Source: Actinomycetospora callitridis (GTDB lineage Bacteria; Actinomycetota; Actinomycetes; Mycobacteriales; Pseudonocardiaceae). From it: a DNA stretch of 64,000 nt. Position numbers and translations under genes: made by a program. Positions 16,522 through 24,558 of this stretch are shown here, piece after piece. The number at the start of each line of letters is the position of its first letter. Position 1 is the stretch's first letter. A model generated the notes under the pieces. That model saw only the letters and a list, made by a program, of their open reading frames with translations. It searched no databases and was not told the DNA's origin. Where the stretch lies: contig NZ_JAQZAK010000012.1 in NCBI RefSeq assembly GCF_028737265.1, forward strand, positions 62,001-126,000. Reading direction: 5' to 3'.

Positions 16522-16992
16522 ATGGCCAGAACCGATCACTTCAACGACCCGGACGCTCCCCGACCGAACAGCATCGTCATCGCGGTCAGCGCTTTCGTGC
16601 TCGACAAGGATGCTCAGTTGCTGATGATCCGTCGCACCGACAACGGCTACTACGCCCTTCCGGGCGGCCGCCACGAACTCGGTGAGACGATGACTCAAAC
16701 GGTTGTCCGCGAAACCCAAGAAGAGACTGGGATGACTGTCGAGGTGACGAGCCTCGTCGGCATCTACTCCAATCCCGACCATGTCATGGCCTACGACGAC
16801 GGCGAGGTCCGTCAGGAGTTCTCCATCTGCTTCCGAGCTCGGCCCGTCGCCGGCGCACCACGGACGAGCGACGAGTCGAGCGAGGTCGTGTGGGTGCCAC
16901 GCGCGGAGCTCGCCGGCATCGAGGTCCACCCGTCGATCCGCCTCCGGATCGACCATGGGTTCCGAACCGACGCCCCGCCGTACTACACCTGA
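16522..16992 (+). CDS. Nudix hydrolase, possibly a Pif-like transfer-immunity factor
   Basis: The 156-residue protein has a full Nudix box at about residues 48-71: GGRHELGETMTQTVVRET followed by QEETGM, with all the conserved Gly, Glu and Arg-Glu residues. The N-terminus ALPGG strand and the C-terminal WVPRAELAGIEVHPSIRLRI fit the fold. In the Streptomyces element pSAM2, the Nudix protein Pif blocks redundant transfer between carriers; the place of this gene next to the XRE regulator suggests a similar job. The alternative is plain nucleotide-pool cleaning. It overlaps the HD gene tail to tail by 10 bases. Confidence 0.88.
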   Translation: MARTDHFNDPDAPRPNSIVIAVSAFVLDKDAQLLMIRRTDNGYYALPGGRHELGETMTQTVVRETQEETGMTVEVTSLVGIYSNPDHVMAYDDGEVRQEFSICFRARPVAGAPRTSDESSEVVWVPRAELAGIEVHPSIRLRIDHGFRTDAPPYYT

Positions 16993-17546
16993 TCCGCGAG
17001 CCCGACCGCCGTCAGCCACACACGCGATCGACTGATCGCCGCCCGGCGCTCGTCCATGCCGGCATCCAGCGCGCGCGTGACGTAGTGATCGGGGCCGTAG
17101 CGCTCCCGCACCTCAGCCATGCGGTCCTCGAAGTCGAGGTCCGTGCCGTCCGGCCCGGTGGTCATGTCGCAGTACCAGAGCAGATCGCGGGTCAGGGTGC
17201 GCTCGTCTTCGAACTCGGCGAGCTCGTCGGCAACGCCGAACTCCTCGGCCTCCGCCCATGCCGACGAGTGAAAGGCGACGAGGTCGACGACGCGCTGCGG
17301 AGCGCCGTGGTCGCGGAGGTAGCGCGCTCCGTCGAGAGGATGGAAACCGGTGCCCGCGAGGTCGGGCGCGTACCCGACGTCGTGCACCCAGGCCGTCGCC
17401 TCGAGGAGCTCGCCGTCTTCACCGAGTTCGCGCGCCATGAGCCGAGCCTTCCCGGCAACGGCAACCACATGGGACCAACGCCGGGGTAGTGCCTCTGCGA
17501 GGAGGTGCCGTGCCTGCTGTTCGGCATCCGACGGCTCGAGAGACAT
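16983..17546 (-). CDS. HD-domain phosphohydrolase-like protein
   Basis: The 187-residue protein has the HD metal ligands: H in RRWSHVVAVA, the doublet in ATAWVHDVGYAP, and later H in VVDLVAFHSSA. Such proteins are metal-dependent phosphohydrolases, many acting on nucleotides. The start MSLEPSDAEQQARHLLAEAL at 17546 looks right for the fold. It is convergent with the Nudix gene. HD proteins of this type often stand next to Nudix/XRE genes in actinobacterial elements, but the substrate is unknown. Confidence 0.83.
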   Translation of the reverse strand: MSLEPSDAEQQARHLLAEALPRRWSHVVAVAGKARLMARELGEDGELLEATAWVHDVGYAPDLAGTGFHPLDGARYLRDHGAPQRVVDLVAFHSSAWAEAEEFGVADELAEFEDERTLTRDLLWYCDMTTGPDGTDLDFEDRMAEVRERYGPDHYVTRALDAGMDERRAAISRSRVWLTAVGLADQV

Positions 17547-17705
17547 CTGAAGCAGCCTAGAGGCGGCTGGCTCGCGTGCGTCATCTCGACGGAGACGTCG
17601 GTATCCGTCCCACCTCGACGGACCCGTTGAGCTGGTGCCGAGCTCTCGAGCCCGCCCGCACGAGCTCTCGCCTCTCAGTTCGTACTCCCAGTCGGAGCGC
17701 TCCCG

Positions 17706-18032
17706 TCACCGCGGGGCGTACATGATGACCCCTACTCCGACCAGGCACACCGCTGCGCCGATGACGTCGAACCGGTCAGGTCGGTAGCCGTCGAGCGCCA
17801 TGCCCCAGGCCAGCGAACCGGCGACGAAGATGCCGCCGTAGGCGGCAAGAATGCGGCCGAACTGGGCGTTGGGTTGGAACGAGGCGGCGAAGCCGTAGAG
17901 GCCGAGTGCGAGCACCCCGAGAGCGGCGAACCACCAGGCCCGTCCTTCCCGCACGGCCTGCCCGACCAACCAGGCGCCGCCGATCTCGAACAGCGCCGCG
18001 ACGACGAAGAGAGCGATCGATCGCAGCGTCAC
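17706..18032 (-). CDS. YnfA/UPF0060 family membrane protein
   Basis: From GTG 18032 the protein has 108 residues, the usual YnfA length, with four membrane segments ([73 protein letters not shown]). The motif [10 protein letters not shown] and YGGIFV are family marks. YnfA proteins are small-multidrug-resistance-like exporters. The start overlaps the MerR stop (GTGA), so the two are co-transcribed and the exporter is probably MerR-controlled. The longer open frame upstream is a shadow of merR. Confidence 0.9.
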   Translation of the reverse strand: MTLRSIALFVVAALFEIGGAWLVGQAVREGRAWWFAALGVLALGLYGFAASFQPNAQFGRILAAYGGIFVAGSLAWGMALDGYRPDRFDVIGAAVCLVGVGVIMYAPR

Positions 18033-18781
18033 GCGTCGGGCTCGCCGAACAGCTCGTGGACGAGGACCAGGGCGTCTGCCGGTGCCCGCACTTCCATGGT
18101 GGGTGGGTCGGCGAAGTGCAGGCTGAGGTCGAAGAAGCTGCAGCAACCGGACTCGGCCGCGGCGAGCTCGGCGAGTTCGCCGACGTGGGCCCTCGCCGGG
18201 TCGAAGGTCAACCTGACCCCGTCCGGGATGGCGACCCGACCTGTCACCGCGGTGAGAGCCGCTTGCCACCGGTCGGCACGCTCGGTGCGCTCGGAGCCGT
18301 CGAGGGTGCAGACGATGGCGGGACCGTCGTTCGTAGACGCGAGGGGCAGCGCCATGAGGTTGGGCGCTGTCGGATGGTCCTGACCGAGGAAGGCGCAGGA
18401 GGGGTCGCAGGGACCGTCCCGATCGATGGCCGCGAGTTGCTGCTGGGCGCGCTGGAGCCGGCCCGCGAAGTCGCGGAGCTGGGCGATGCGTTCCTCAGTG
18501 TCGGCGAGGTGGCGCTCCAGCAGTGGCGCGAGCTCCCCTTGGACGTCCGAGCACAGGCCGTGCTCCCACGGGTCGAGCAGACGACGTATCTCGGGCAGCG
18601 GCAGACCGAGGCTCTTCGCCGTGCCGATGAAGTTCAGCCGGTCCACCGCGTCGTCGTCGAAGAGGCGGTAGCCCGAGGACGATCGCCGCGCGGGAAGGAG
18701 ACCTTCCGAGTCGTAGAAGCGCACCGTGCTCGCCGGGACCCCGCTGCGACTCGCCAACTCAGACACCTTCAACCCGTTCAC
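18029..18781 (-). CDS. MerR family metal-type regulator
   Basis: From GTG 18781 the protein has 250 residues: [20 protein letters not shown] then [14 protein letters not shown] is the MerR winged HTH, followed by a dimer helix with [25 protein letters not shown] near residue 135 and ESGCC near residue 215 could bind a metal or oxidant. The domain carrying ESGCCSFF is often attached to MerR regulators in mercury/arsenic clusters. A MerR-style promoter lies just upstream, so close that the mRNA may be leaderless. An upstream ATG at 18859 would overlap the MFS gene and run through that promoter. Confidence 0.87.
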   Translation of the reverse strand: MNGLKVSELASRSGVPASTVRFYDSEGLLPARRSSSGYRLFDDDAVDRLNFIGTAKSLGLPLPEIRRLLDPWEHGLCSDVQGELAPLLERHLADTEERIAQLRDFAGRLQRAQQQLAAIDRDGPCDPSCAFLGQDHPTAPNLMALPLASTNDGPAIVCTLDGSERTERADRWQAALTAVTGRVAIPDGVRLTFDPARAHVGELAELAAAESGCCSFFDLSLHFADPPTMEVRAPADALVLVHELFGEPDA

Positions 18782-18790
18782 CTCATCGAC

Positions 18791-18820
18791 GCTAAACCTC
18801 GAAGTCGACTCGAAGGTCAA
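18791..18820 (-). promoter_or_regulatory. MerR-type promoter and operator
   Basis: On the minus strand, TTGACC (18820-18815) and TTTAGC (18796-18791) form a -35/-10 pair separated by 18 bases. The imperfect palindrome ACCTCGAAGTCGACTCGAAGGT (18796-18817; 16 of 22 positions symmetric) fills the spacer, as in MerR-controlled promoters. Transcription would begin about 10 bases before the merR GTG at 18781. Confidence 0.5.
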
Positions 18821-19977
18821 GCTCGAGACCGGGTCAGGCGGGTGAACGCGAGCACACATGCCCAGGCCCCGGTCGCGACGACGAGGAAGGCGACGAAGAC
18901 GCCGTCGTAGCCGAGCTGCGGGGCGAGCGTGGCCGCGCCGACGGGTGCGACGAGGCCTGCGATGCCCCAGCTGGTGAACACGAGGCCTAGGTGGTGCCGA
19001 AGCGTTCGGGCGGGACCACGTCCGAGGTGGCTGCTGGCGTCAGGGTCGAGAGCGCCCCGTATTGGGTGCCGAGCAGGAGCAGGGCAGCCAGGGCGAGGGG
19101 TCCGCTCGCGCCGAGCGCCAGGGGGATGCAGGCGAGCACGAGCAGCGCCGAGTTGGCGTGGAGTGCGGCGCGCCGGCCGATGCGGTCGGAGAGGGGGGCC
19201 GGCGATGAGCCGGCCGGCGAAGTTGCCGAGGTTGAGCAGTACCACCGCGAGCGTCACGACGGCCACGTCTCCGGCGAGGCTTCCGGCCTGGGCGAAGGCC
19301 GCGAGAGCGGGAGCGCTGCCGAGGCCGAAGGCCAGCCACAGCGCGATGACGGGTCGGCTCGGGCGGATCGGTCGGACGCTGCGGTCGCGCGGTCGACGCG
19401 AGGTGGGCGCGGCGCCAGGTACGAGAGTGGCCGCGATGGCGAGCAGGACTCCGAGCGTGCCGGCGAGGACCACGAAGGTCCAGCTGCGACCCACGGCGGC
19501 CAGCAGCGCTGATGCAAGCGGGGCGAGGACGGCGGTGCCGGCGGCGTAGGCGCTGACGACCAGGCCGAGGGCGAGACCGCGTCCGGAGGCGACGGTTCCG
19601 GCGACGCGGACGGCGGTGGCGTAGCCGAGTCCGGTGGAGCCGCCGACCAGGACGCCGAAGGTCAGGAACAGGACGACCACCGACGAGGCGACGGCGCTGC
19701 CCAGCAGGCCGAGCATCGTGCCGCCGAGGGCGATCAGCGCGAGCCGGCGCGGCGGGAACGTGTCCGCGGCCCGTCCGCCGACCAGGACGCCGAGCATGAA
19801 GGCGGCCAGGCCGACGGAGAAGACGCCGGCCAGCAGTGCGTGGCTGACGCCGAGGTCCCGGCCGAGGGAGTCGGTGAAGACGTCCCAGGCGAACAGCGGG
19901 CTGACGGCGAGGTCGAGCAGGACGGCGCCGGTCAGCGCGCGTCTCTTGCCCGCTGTGGCGGCGCCGGTGTCGGCCAC
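18817..19977 (-). CDS. MFS transporter of the arsenic island, with internal frame swap
   Basis: The open frame of 386 residues starts [20 protein letters not shown] and has the 12-helix MFS layout ([40 protein letters not shown]), near oxalate/formate antiporter relatives. Between about 18990 and 19195 the translated sequence becomes Arg/Pro-rich ([19 protein letters not shown]), while another minus-strand frame reads [20 protein letters not shown], ending at PPERFGTT, the expected MFS sequence. A run of six G at 19193-19198 and a lost base near 18990 explain it: +1 then -1. Either two sequencing errors or a damaged gene. It sits between arsC and merR and is expected to export metal or arsenical. 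Confidence 0.7.
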   Translation of the reverse strand: MADTGAATAGKRRALTGAVLLDLAVSPLFAWDVFTDSLGRDLGVSHALLAGVFSVGLAAFMLGVLVGGRAADTFPPRRLALIALGGTMLGLLGSAVASSVVVLFLTFGVLVGGSTGLGYATAVRVAGTVASGRGLALGLVVSAYAAGTAVLAPLASALLAAVGRSWTFVVLAGTLGVLLAIAATLVPGAAPTSRRPRDRSVRPIRPSRPVIALWLAFGLGSAPALAAFAQAGSLAGDVAVVTLAVVLLNLGNFAGRLIAGPPLRPHRPARRTPRQLGAARARLHPPGARRERTPRPGCPAPARHPIRGALDPDASSHLGRGPARTLRHHLGLVFTSWGIAGLVAPVGAATLAPQLGYDGVFVAFLVVATGAWACVLAFTRLTRSRA

Positions 19978-19980
19978 GGG

Positions 19981-20694
19981 TCACATGGTGCGCGCGGGTA
20001 CCAGCTCGGTCAGCAGCTCGCGGACGCGCTGGTCGATGTCGTCGCGGATGGGGCGGACGTCGTTGGCGCCCTTGCCGGCGGGGTCGGTGAGTTCCCAGTC
20101 GAGGTAGCGCTTGCCGGGGAAGATCGGGCAGGCGTCGCCGCAGCCCATGGTGATGACGACGTCGGCGGCTTCGACGACGTCGGTGGTGAGCGGCTTGGGG
20201 AACTCGCGGGAGAGGTCGAGGCCGAGTTCGGCCATGACCTCGCGGACCGCGGGGTTGATCTCGTGGGCCGGGGTGGAGCCGGCGGAGCGGACGTGGACCG
20301 TGCCCTGGGCGTGGTGATCAAGCAGGGCAGCGGCCATCTGGGATCGGCCGGCGTTGTGCACGCAGACGAACAGGACCTCGGGGACGTCGGACACCAGTGC
20401 TCCCTGGGCTTGGGCGGCGGCGGTCAGGCGCTCGCGGGCGAACCGCTCGGAGAGGACGGTCAGGTGGCTCGTGATTCTCGCGGTGGTGGAGAGCAGCTCG
20501 TGCGATTCCACGAGGCAGGCCGCGACGGTCTCAGGGGAGAACACTCCGGCGAAGCGTTCGGCGAGCACCTCGGCGGTGTGGGCGAGGTGGTGGTCGGCGG
20601 AGAGCAGGCTCAGCGCCTCGAGGTCGCGTCGTGGCGGGACGACGGGACTCGCCGGGCCGGTGGTGGGGTCGGGTTGGACGGCGTCGTGGCTCAT
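19981..20694 (-). CDS. arsC: Arsenate reductase (LMW-phosphatase type) with N-terminal helical domain
   Basis: From ATG 20694 (MSHDAVQPDP) the protein has 237 residues. Residues 25-100 form a three-helix bundle (LSADHHLAHTAEVLAERFAG, ESHELLSTTARITSHLTVLS); residues 108-237 are a low-molecular-weight phosphatase-like arsenate reductase with the P-loop VCVHNAGRSQMA (C-x5-R) and the later VITMGCGDACPIFPGKRYLD. It reduces arsenate to arsenite for export by Acr3. The helical front part is known in actinobacterial ArsC proteins and likely aids dimerisation. Its start overlaps the acr3 stop (ATGA). The long frame upstream of 20694 is an acr3 shadow. Confidence 0.92.
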   Translation of the reverse strand: MSHDAVQPDPTTGPASPVVPPRRDLEALSLLSADHHLAHTAEVLAERFAGVFSPETVAACLVESHELLSTTARITSHLTVLSERFARERLTAAAQAQGALVSDVPEVLFVCVHNAGRSQMAAALLDHHAQGTVHVRSAGSTPAHEINPAVREVMAELGLDLSREFPKPLTTDVVEAADVVITMGCGDACPIFPGKRYLDWELTDPAGKGANDVRPIRDDIDQRVRELLTELVPARTM

Positions 20695-21812
20695 CCGCGT
20701 GCTCCTGATCCGGTGGGCTCCACGTCCCCGGTGCGGGGCGGGAAGAGTCGGCGTCGCAGCCACAGCGACACGTAGACCAGCGCGACCAGGACCGGCACCT
20801 CGATGAGCGGGCCGACGACGCCGGCGAGGGCCTGGCCGGAGGTGGCGCCCCAAGTGGCGATGGCGACGGCGATGGCGAGCTCGAAGTTGTTGCCCGCGGC
20901 GGTGAACGCGAGCGTGGTGGTGCGTTCGTAGCCGAGCCCGACGGCGCGTCCGAGGGCGTAGGAGCCGGCCCACATCAGCGCGAAGTAGATCAGCAGCGGC
21001 AGGGCGATCCGGACGACGTCGAGGGGCCGGCTGGTGATGGCATCGCCCTGCAGGGCGAACAGCACGACGATGGTGAACAGCAGCCCGTAGAGCGCGAACG
21101 GCCCGATGCGCGGCAGGAAGCGGTCCTCGTACCAGGCCCGTCCCTTCGCCCGCTCTCCCAATCGCCGGGTCAGGTAGCCCGCGAGCAGCGGGATGCCGAG
21201 GAAGATCAGTACCGAGCGGACGATGGCCCAGGCGGAGACGTCGAGCCCGGCCGTCGGGAGCCCGAGCCAGCCGGGCAGCACGGCGAGGTAGAACCAGCCC
21301 AGGGCGCCGAAGGCGATCACCTGGAACACGGAGTTGAGCGCGACGAGCACGGCGGCGGCTTCGCGGTCGCCGCAGGCGAGGTCGTTCCAGATGATGACCA
21401 TGGCGATGCAGCGGGCGAGCCCGACGACGATCAGCCCGGTGCGGTATTCGGGCAGGTCGGGCAGCAGCAGCCACGCCAGGGCGAACATCAGCGCCGGTCC
21501 GATCAGCCAGTTCAGGATCAGCGAGGAGATCAGCAGCCGACGGTCGCCGGTGACGGTGTCGAGGCGGTCGTAGCGGACCTTCGCCAGCACTGGATACATC
21601 ATGATCAGCAGCCCGAGCGCGATCGGGAGCGAGACCCCGTCGATCGCGACCGCGCCCAGGGCCTCGCCAAGGCCGGGGATCAGCCGGCCCGCGAGCAGGC
21701 CCACGGCCATCGCGGCGAGAATCCAGATCGGCAGGAACCGGTCGAGGGTGGAGAGCTTGGCGACGACGCCGGCCTCTCCGGGGTCGTTCGAGGTCAGGTT
21801 CTCGGTGCTCAC
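20691..21812 (-). CDS. acr3: Acr3 family arsenite efflux permease
   Basis: The protein has 373 residues and about ten membrane segments. VGLARCIAMVIIWNDLACGD contains the conserved Acr3 cysteine, and FTAAGNNFELAIAVAIATWG is the family's late helix. It exports arsenite as an ion, driven by the membrane potential or proton gradient. The N-terminus MSTENLTSNDPGEAGVVAKL is cytosolic. It overlaps arsR upstream and arsC downstream by 4 bases each, giving a compact arsR-acr3-arsC operon. Confidence 0.96.
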   Translation of the reverse strand: MSTENLTSNDPGEAGVVAKLSTLDRFLPIWILAAMAVGLLAGRLIPGLGEALGAVAIDGVSLPIALGLLIMMYPVLAKVRYDRLDTVTGDRRLLISSLILNWLIGPALMFALAWLLLPDLPEYRTGLIVVGLARCIAMVIIWNDLACGDREAAAVLVALNSVFQVIAFGALGWFYLAVLPGWLGLPTAGLDVSAWAIVRSVLIFLGIPLLAGYLTRRLGERAKGRAWYEDRFLPRIGPFALYGLLFTIVVLFALQGDAITSRPLDVVRIALPLLIYFALMWAGSYALGRAVGLGYERTTTLAFTAAGNNFELAIAVAIATWGATSGQALAGVVGPLIEVPVLVALVYVSLWLRRRLFPPRTGDVEPTGSGARG

Positions 21813-22237
21813 GCCTCGACCACCGGCAGGGCCTCGCGGCCGGCAGGCACCGCGGCGGGCGAGTCCTGGGCGGTGGCGGGCACGAGCACCGCGGACACGG
21901 TCGCCAGCAGCTCAGGGCGCACCCGGTAGTACACCCACGTACCCCGGCGTTCGCCCGTGATCAGCCCGGCCTCGCGCAGCACCTTCAGGTGGTGCGAGAT
22001 GGTCGGGCCCGACAGGTCGAACACGTCGGTCAAGTCGCAGACACACGCCTCGCCGCCGACGTGGGAGGCGATCAGCGACAGCAGCCGCAGCCGCACCGGG
22101 TCGCCCATCGCCTTGAACACCCGCGAGAGCTCGATCGACTGCTGCGCCGAGAGCGGTTCACGGGCCAGCGGCTCGCAGCACCTCACGACCTCGGCGAGCT
22201 GGGCCAGCACCCGCTCCTCGTCACCCTGCTTTGACAT
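21809..22237 (-). CDS. arsR: ArsR family arsenite-sensing repressor
   Basis: The 142-residue protein has the ArsR winged HTH (ELSRVFKAMGDPVRLRLLSL, CVCDLTDVFDLSGPTISHHL). The sensing motif C-V-C-D-L lies at the usual place in the HTH; a CC pair near residue 21 (RCCEP) could be the third ligand. It should repress both its own operon and the divergent cadI-arsM genes until arsenite or antimonite binds. The ATG is at 22237. Confidence 0.95.
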   Translation of the reverse strand: MSKQGDEERVLAQLAEVVRCCEPLAREPLSAQQSIELSRVFKAMGDPVRLRLLSLIASHVGGEACVCDLTDVFDLSGPTISHHLKVLREAGLITGERRGTWVYYRVRPELLATVSAVLVPATAQDSPAAVPAGREALPVVEA

Positions 22238-22246
22238 GCATCTACC

Positions 22247-22320
22247 TTGACACCCGTCGAAACGAGGCGCAAGGTTGGCTGCCTCGACAGACGTCGAAAC
22301 AAGAGATGAACACTAGGAGG
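22247..22320. promoter_or_regulatory. arsR / cadI divergent control region with repeated CGTCGAAAC
   Basis: The 9-base CGTCGAAAC occurs twice in direct orientation (22255-22263 and 22292-22300), 37 bases apart; these are candidate ArsR operators. TTGACA at 22247-22252 could be a plus-strand -35. AGGAGG at 22315-22320 is the cadI ribosome binding site. Confidence 0.4.
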
Positions 22321-22326
22321 CACATT

Positions 22327-22851
22327 ATGTCCCGTGTGCAGCTCGCCCTGCGGGTCTCCGACCTGGAGGGCTCGATCCGCTTCTACTCGTCGCTGTTCGG
22401 GGTGGAGCCGGCCAAGCGCCGCCCCGGCTACGCCAACTTCGCCGTCTCCGAACCACCGCTCAAGCTGGTGCTACTCGAGGGCGAGGCGGACCGTCCAACG
22501 GTCATGGACCACCTCGGGGTCGAGGTCGCGTCCACCGACGAGGTCCACGACGCCACCGAGCGCCTCTCGACTCTGGGCCTGTTCACGCAGGTCGAGGACG
22601 ACACCACCTGTTGCTACGCCCGCCAGGACAAGGTGTGGGTGCAGGGCCCCGGCCACGAGCCGTGGGAGGTCTACACCGTCAAGGAGGACTCCCAGGACTT
22701 CGGCACCAACGGGATCATCACCACGATGCCCGACGACGCCAGCGCCGAGAGCGCCACCGGCCAGACCGCCTGCTGCTCGCACGACGAGGCGCCGATCGAG
22801 CCCGGCGTGACCGTCACCGAAGCCAAGACCGCGTCTGGTGCGGATGCGTGA
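22327..22851 (+). CDS. cadI: CadI/ArsI-type glyoxalase-fold (VOC) protein
   Basis: The 174-residue protein starts MSRVQLALRVSDLEGSIRFY at ATG 22327, six bases after AGGAGG. It closely follows the mycobacterial CadI pattern (PGYANFAVSEPPLKLVLLE, DKVWVQGPG, PWEVYTV). ArsI relatives are iron-dependent C-As lyases. The vicinal cysteines TCCYA, the metal His in MDHLGVEV and Glu in PWEVYTV are present, while the first ArsI metal His near residue 5 is Gln here, as in CadI. The tail has another CC pair (ACCSH). It is likely ArsR-controlled. Confidence 0.9.
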   Translation: MSRVQLALRVSDLEGSIRFYSSLFGVEPAKRRPGYANFAVSEPPLKLVLLEGEADRPTVMDHLGVEVASTDEVHDATERLSTLGLFTQVEDDTTCCYARQDKVWVQGPGHEPWEVYTVKEDSQDFGTNGIITTMPDDASAESATGQTACCSHDEAPIEPGVTVTEAKTASGADA

Positions 22852-23590
22852 GATGACGCAGGACGGGTCAGCCGGTGCGCGCGAGCGGGTCCGCGCCCGC
22901 TACGCCACCGCGGCCGGCCAGGTCCGCGCCGGCCGGACACCGAGCTGCTCGGAGGCCGACCCGACGGGTCTGTGCGGCGACGCCTACGACCCCGCGCAGC
23001 TCGCGGACGCCGGGGGTGCAGGCGCCGCCAGCCTGGGCTGCGGCAACCCGCTCGCGGTCGCGGAGCTTGTCACCGGGGAGACCGTGCTCGACCTCGGTTC
23101 CGGCGCCGGCCTCGATGTGCTGCTCTCGGCCCGCCGCGTGGGGCCCGACGGGTTCGCCTACGGGCTGGACATGACCGACGAGATGCTCGGCCTCGCCCGC
23201 GAGCACGCCCGGGAGGCCGGCGCCACCAACGTCGAGTTCCTGCGCGGGCACATCGAGGCCATCCCGCTGCCGGATGCCTCGGTCGACGTCGTCATCTCCA
23301 ACTGCGTGATCAACCTGTCGGCGGACAAGCCAGCCGTGTTCGCCGAGATCGCCCGCGTCCTGCGACCCGGCGGGCGGGTCGGGGTGTCCGATCTCGTCGG
23401 CGACGACCACGCTGACCCGGCCACCCTCGACGAAGCGGCCGCATCGGTCGGGGCCATCACCGGTGTCCTGGGTCGGAGCGCCTACCGCGCCGAGATGGAG
23501 GAGGCCGGGCTCACCGAGGTCGCCGTCACCGCCACCGGTGAGGTCGCCGCCGGCGTCTTCTCAGCCATCATTCAGGCCTCGCGCCCCTGA
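22844..23590 (+). CDS. arsM: Arsenite methyltransferase ArsM
   Basis: A 248-residue SAM-dependent methyltransferase: VLDLGSGAGLDVLLSARRVG is motif I, YGLDMTDEMLGLAREHA motif II, and IPLPDASVDVVISNCVINLS carries the conserved Cys of ArsM. Further cysteines appear at PSCSEADPTGLCG and SLGCGNP, the arsenic-binding set. It methylates trivalent arsenic. Three in-frame starts are possible (GTG 22838, ATG 22844, ATG 22853); the first two overlap the cadI stop. I list 22844, but 22853 is equally reasonable. Confidence 0.93.
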   Translation: MREMTQDGSAGARERVRARYATAAGQVRAGRTPSCSEADPTGLCGDAYDPAQLADAGGAGAASLGCGNPLAVAELVTGETVLDLGSGAGLDVLLSARRVGPDGFAYGLDMTDEMLGLAREHAREAGATNVEFLRGHIEAIPLPDASVDVVISNCVINLSADKPAVFAEIARVLRPGGRVGVSDLVGDDHADPATLDEAAASVGAITGVLGRSAYRAEMEEAGLTEVAVTATGEVAAGVFSAIIQASRP

Positions 23591-23614
23591 TCCAGCCAGG
23601 CGCACACTCCCTGG

Positions 23615-24142
23615 ATGGACCGGCAGGCGGTTCACCAGGAGCTTGAGCGCGCGCGGTCGGCCTTCCACGAGCTGCACGCGCAGGCGACACCTGCCGACTT
23701 GAAGCGCCGTTCGGACGGCACCCGGTGGACCAACCAGCAGCTGCTGTTCCACATGCTGCTCGGTTACCTGATCATCCGGGCTCTCGGGAACCTCGTCCGG
23801 CTGTTCGGCCGGCTGCCACCCGGCGTGAGCCGCGCCTACGCCGCCGTCCTCGACGCCGGCACCCGCCCGTTCGACGTCGCCAACTTCCTCGGCTCCTGGG
23901 CCGGCGGCACCACCTTGGGCCGTCGCGGACAGACCGCCCTGTTCGACCGCGTCATCGACGCCCTGCACCGCCGCCTCGACGCCGAGACCGACGCCGACCT
24001 CTCCCGGGGCATGCACTACCCCACACGTTGGGACCCGTTCTTCAGGCCGTACATGACCCTCGCCGACGTCTACCGCTTCCCCACCCAGCACTTCGACTTC
24101 CACCGCCGACAGCTCACCCTCGAGCCGAACGAGCAGCGGTGA
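23615..24142 (+). CDS. DinB/MDMPI-like protein
   Basis: The 175-residue protein starts MDRQAVHQELERARSAFHEL, with KRRSDGTRWTNQQLLFHMLL near residue 35 and PTQHFDFHRRQLTL at the end. The spaced histidines (HMLLGYL, MHYPTRWDP, HFDFH) fit the metal site of the DinB four-helix fold, found in thiol-dependent enzymes. Located 24 bases after arsM in the same direction, it may act in thiol-based arsenic chemistry, but that is inference. Confidence 0.75.
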   Translation: MDRQAVHQELERARSAFHELHAQATPADLKRRSDGTRWTNQQLLFHMLLGYLIIRALGNLVRLFGRLPPGVSRAYAAVLDAGTRPFDVANFLGSWAGGTTLGRRGQTALFDRVIDALHRRLDAETDADLSRGMHYPTRWDPFFRPYMTLADVYRFPTQHFDFHRRQLTLEPNEQR

Positions 24143-24190
24143 ACGACTACGCGCTCCAGGACCCGGTGGCCTCCAGGGACACTGAGCGCC

Positions 24191-24544
24191 ATGACCCCGC
24201 GCCTGGTGGCCATCCCGATCCTCCCGGTCAGGGACATGGACGAAGCGTTGGAGTTCTGGTCGCGGCTTCCCCACCTGACGGTCGAGCAGTACGAGGGCGG
24301 CGGTTACGCCTTCGTGCGCCATCTCGGCGGCGAGGTGATCCACCTGGACCATCGCCCTGAAATGGACAGCTCAGCCAACATGGCGGGCTGTTACCTGCAC
24401 ATACCGGGCATCGACGCGCTGCACGAGGCCCTCGCCGCTGCCGAGATGCCGGTGTCGGACGTTCGGGACGAGCCGTGGGGCATGCGCGAGTTCACGCTGA
24501 CCGACCCGAGCGGCAACGTGATCCGACTCGGCTGCGGCGACTGA
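24191..24544 (+). CDS. VOC family / bleomycin-resistance-like protein
   Basis: The 117-residue single VOC module starts MTPRLVAIPILPVRDMDEAL, continues with FWSRLPHLTVEQYEGGGYAF and ends EFTLTDPSGNVIRLGCGD. Such proteins bind metals or sequester drugs; the second half repeats the beta-alpha-beta-beta-beta unit. It is the last plus-strand gene of the arsenic island, converging on the frameshifted thioredoxin-like gene. Confidence 0.88.
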   Translation: MTPRLVAIPILPVRDMDEALEFWSRLPHLTVEQYEGGGYAFVRHLGGEVIHLDHRPEMDSSANMAGCYLHIPGIDALHEALAAAEMPVSDVRDEPWGMREFTLTDPSGNVIRLGCGD

Positions 24545-24558
24545 GCGCACGGGCCGGC

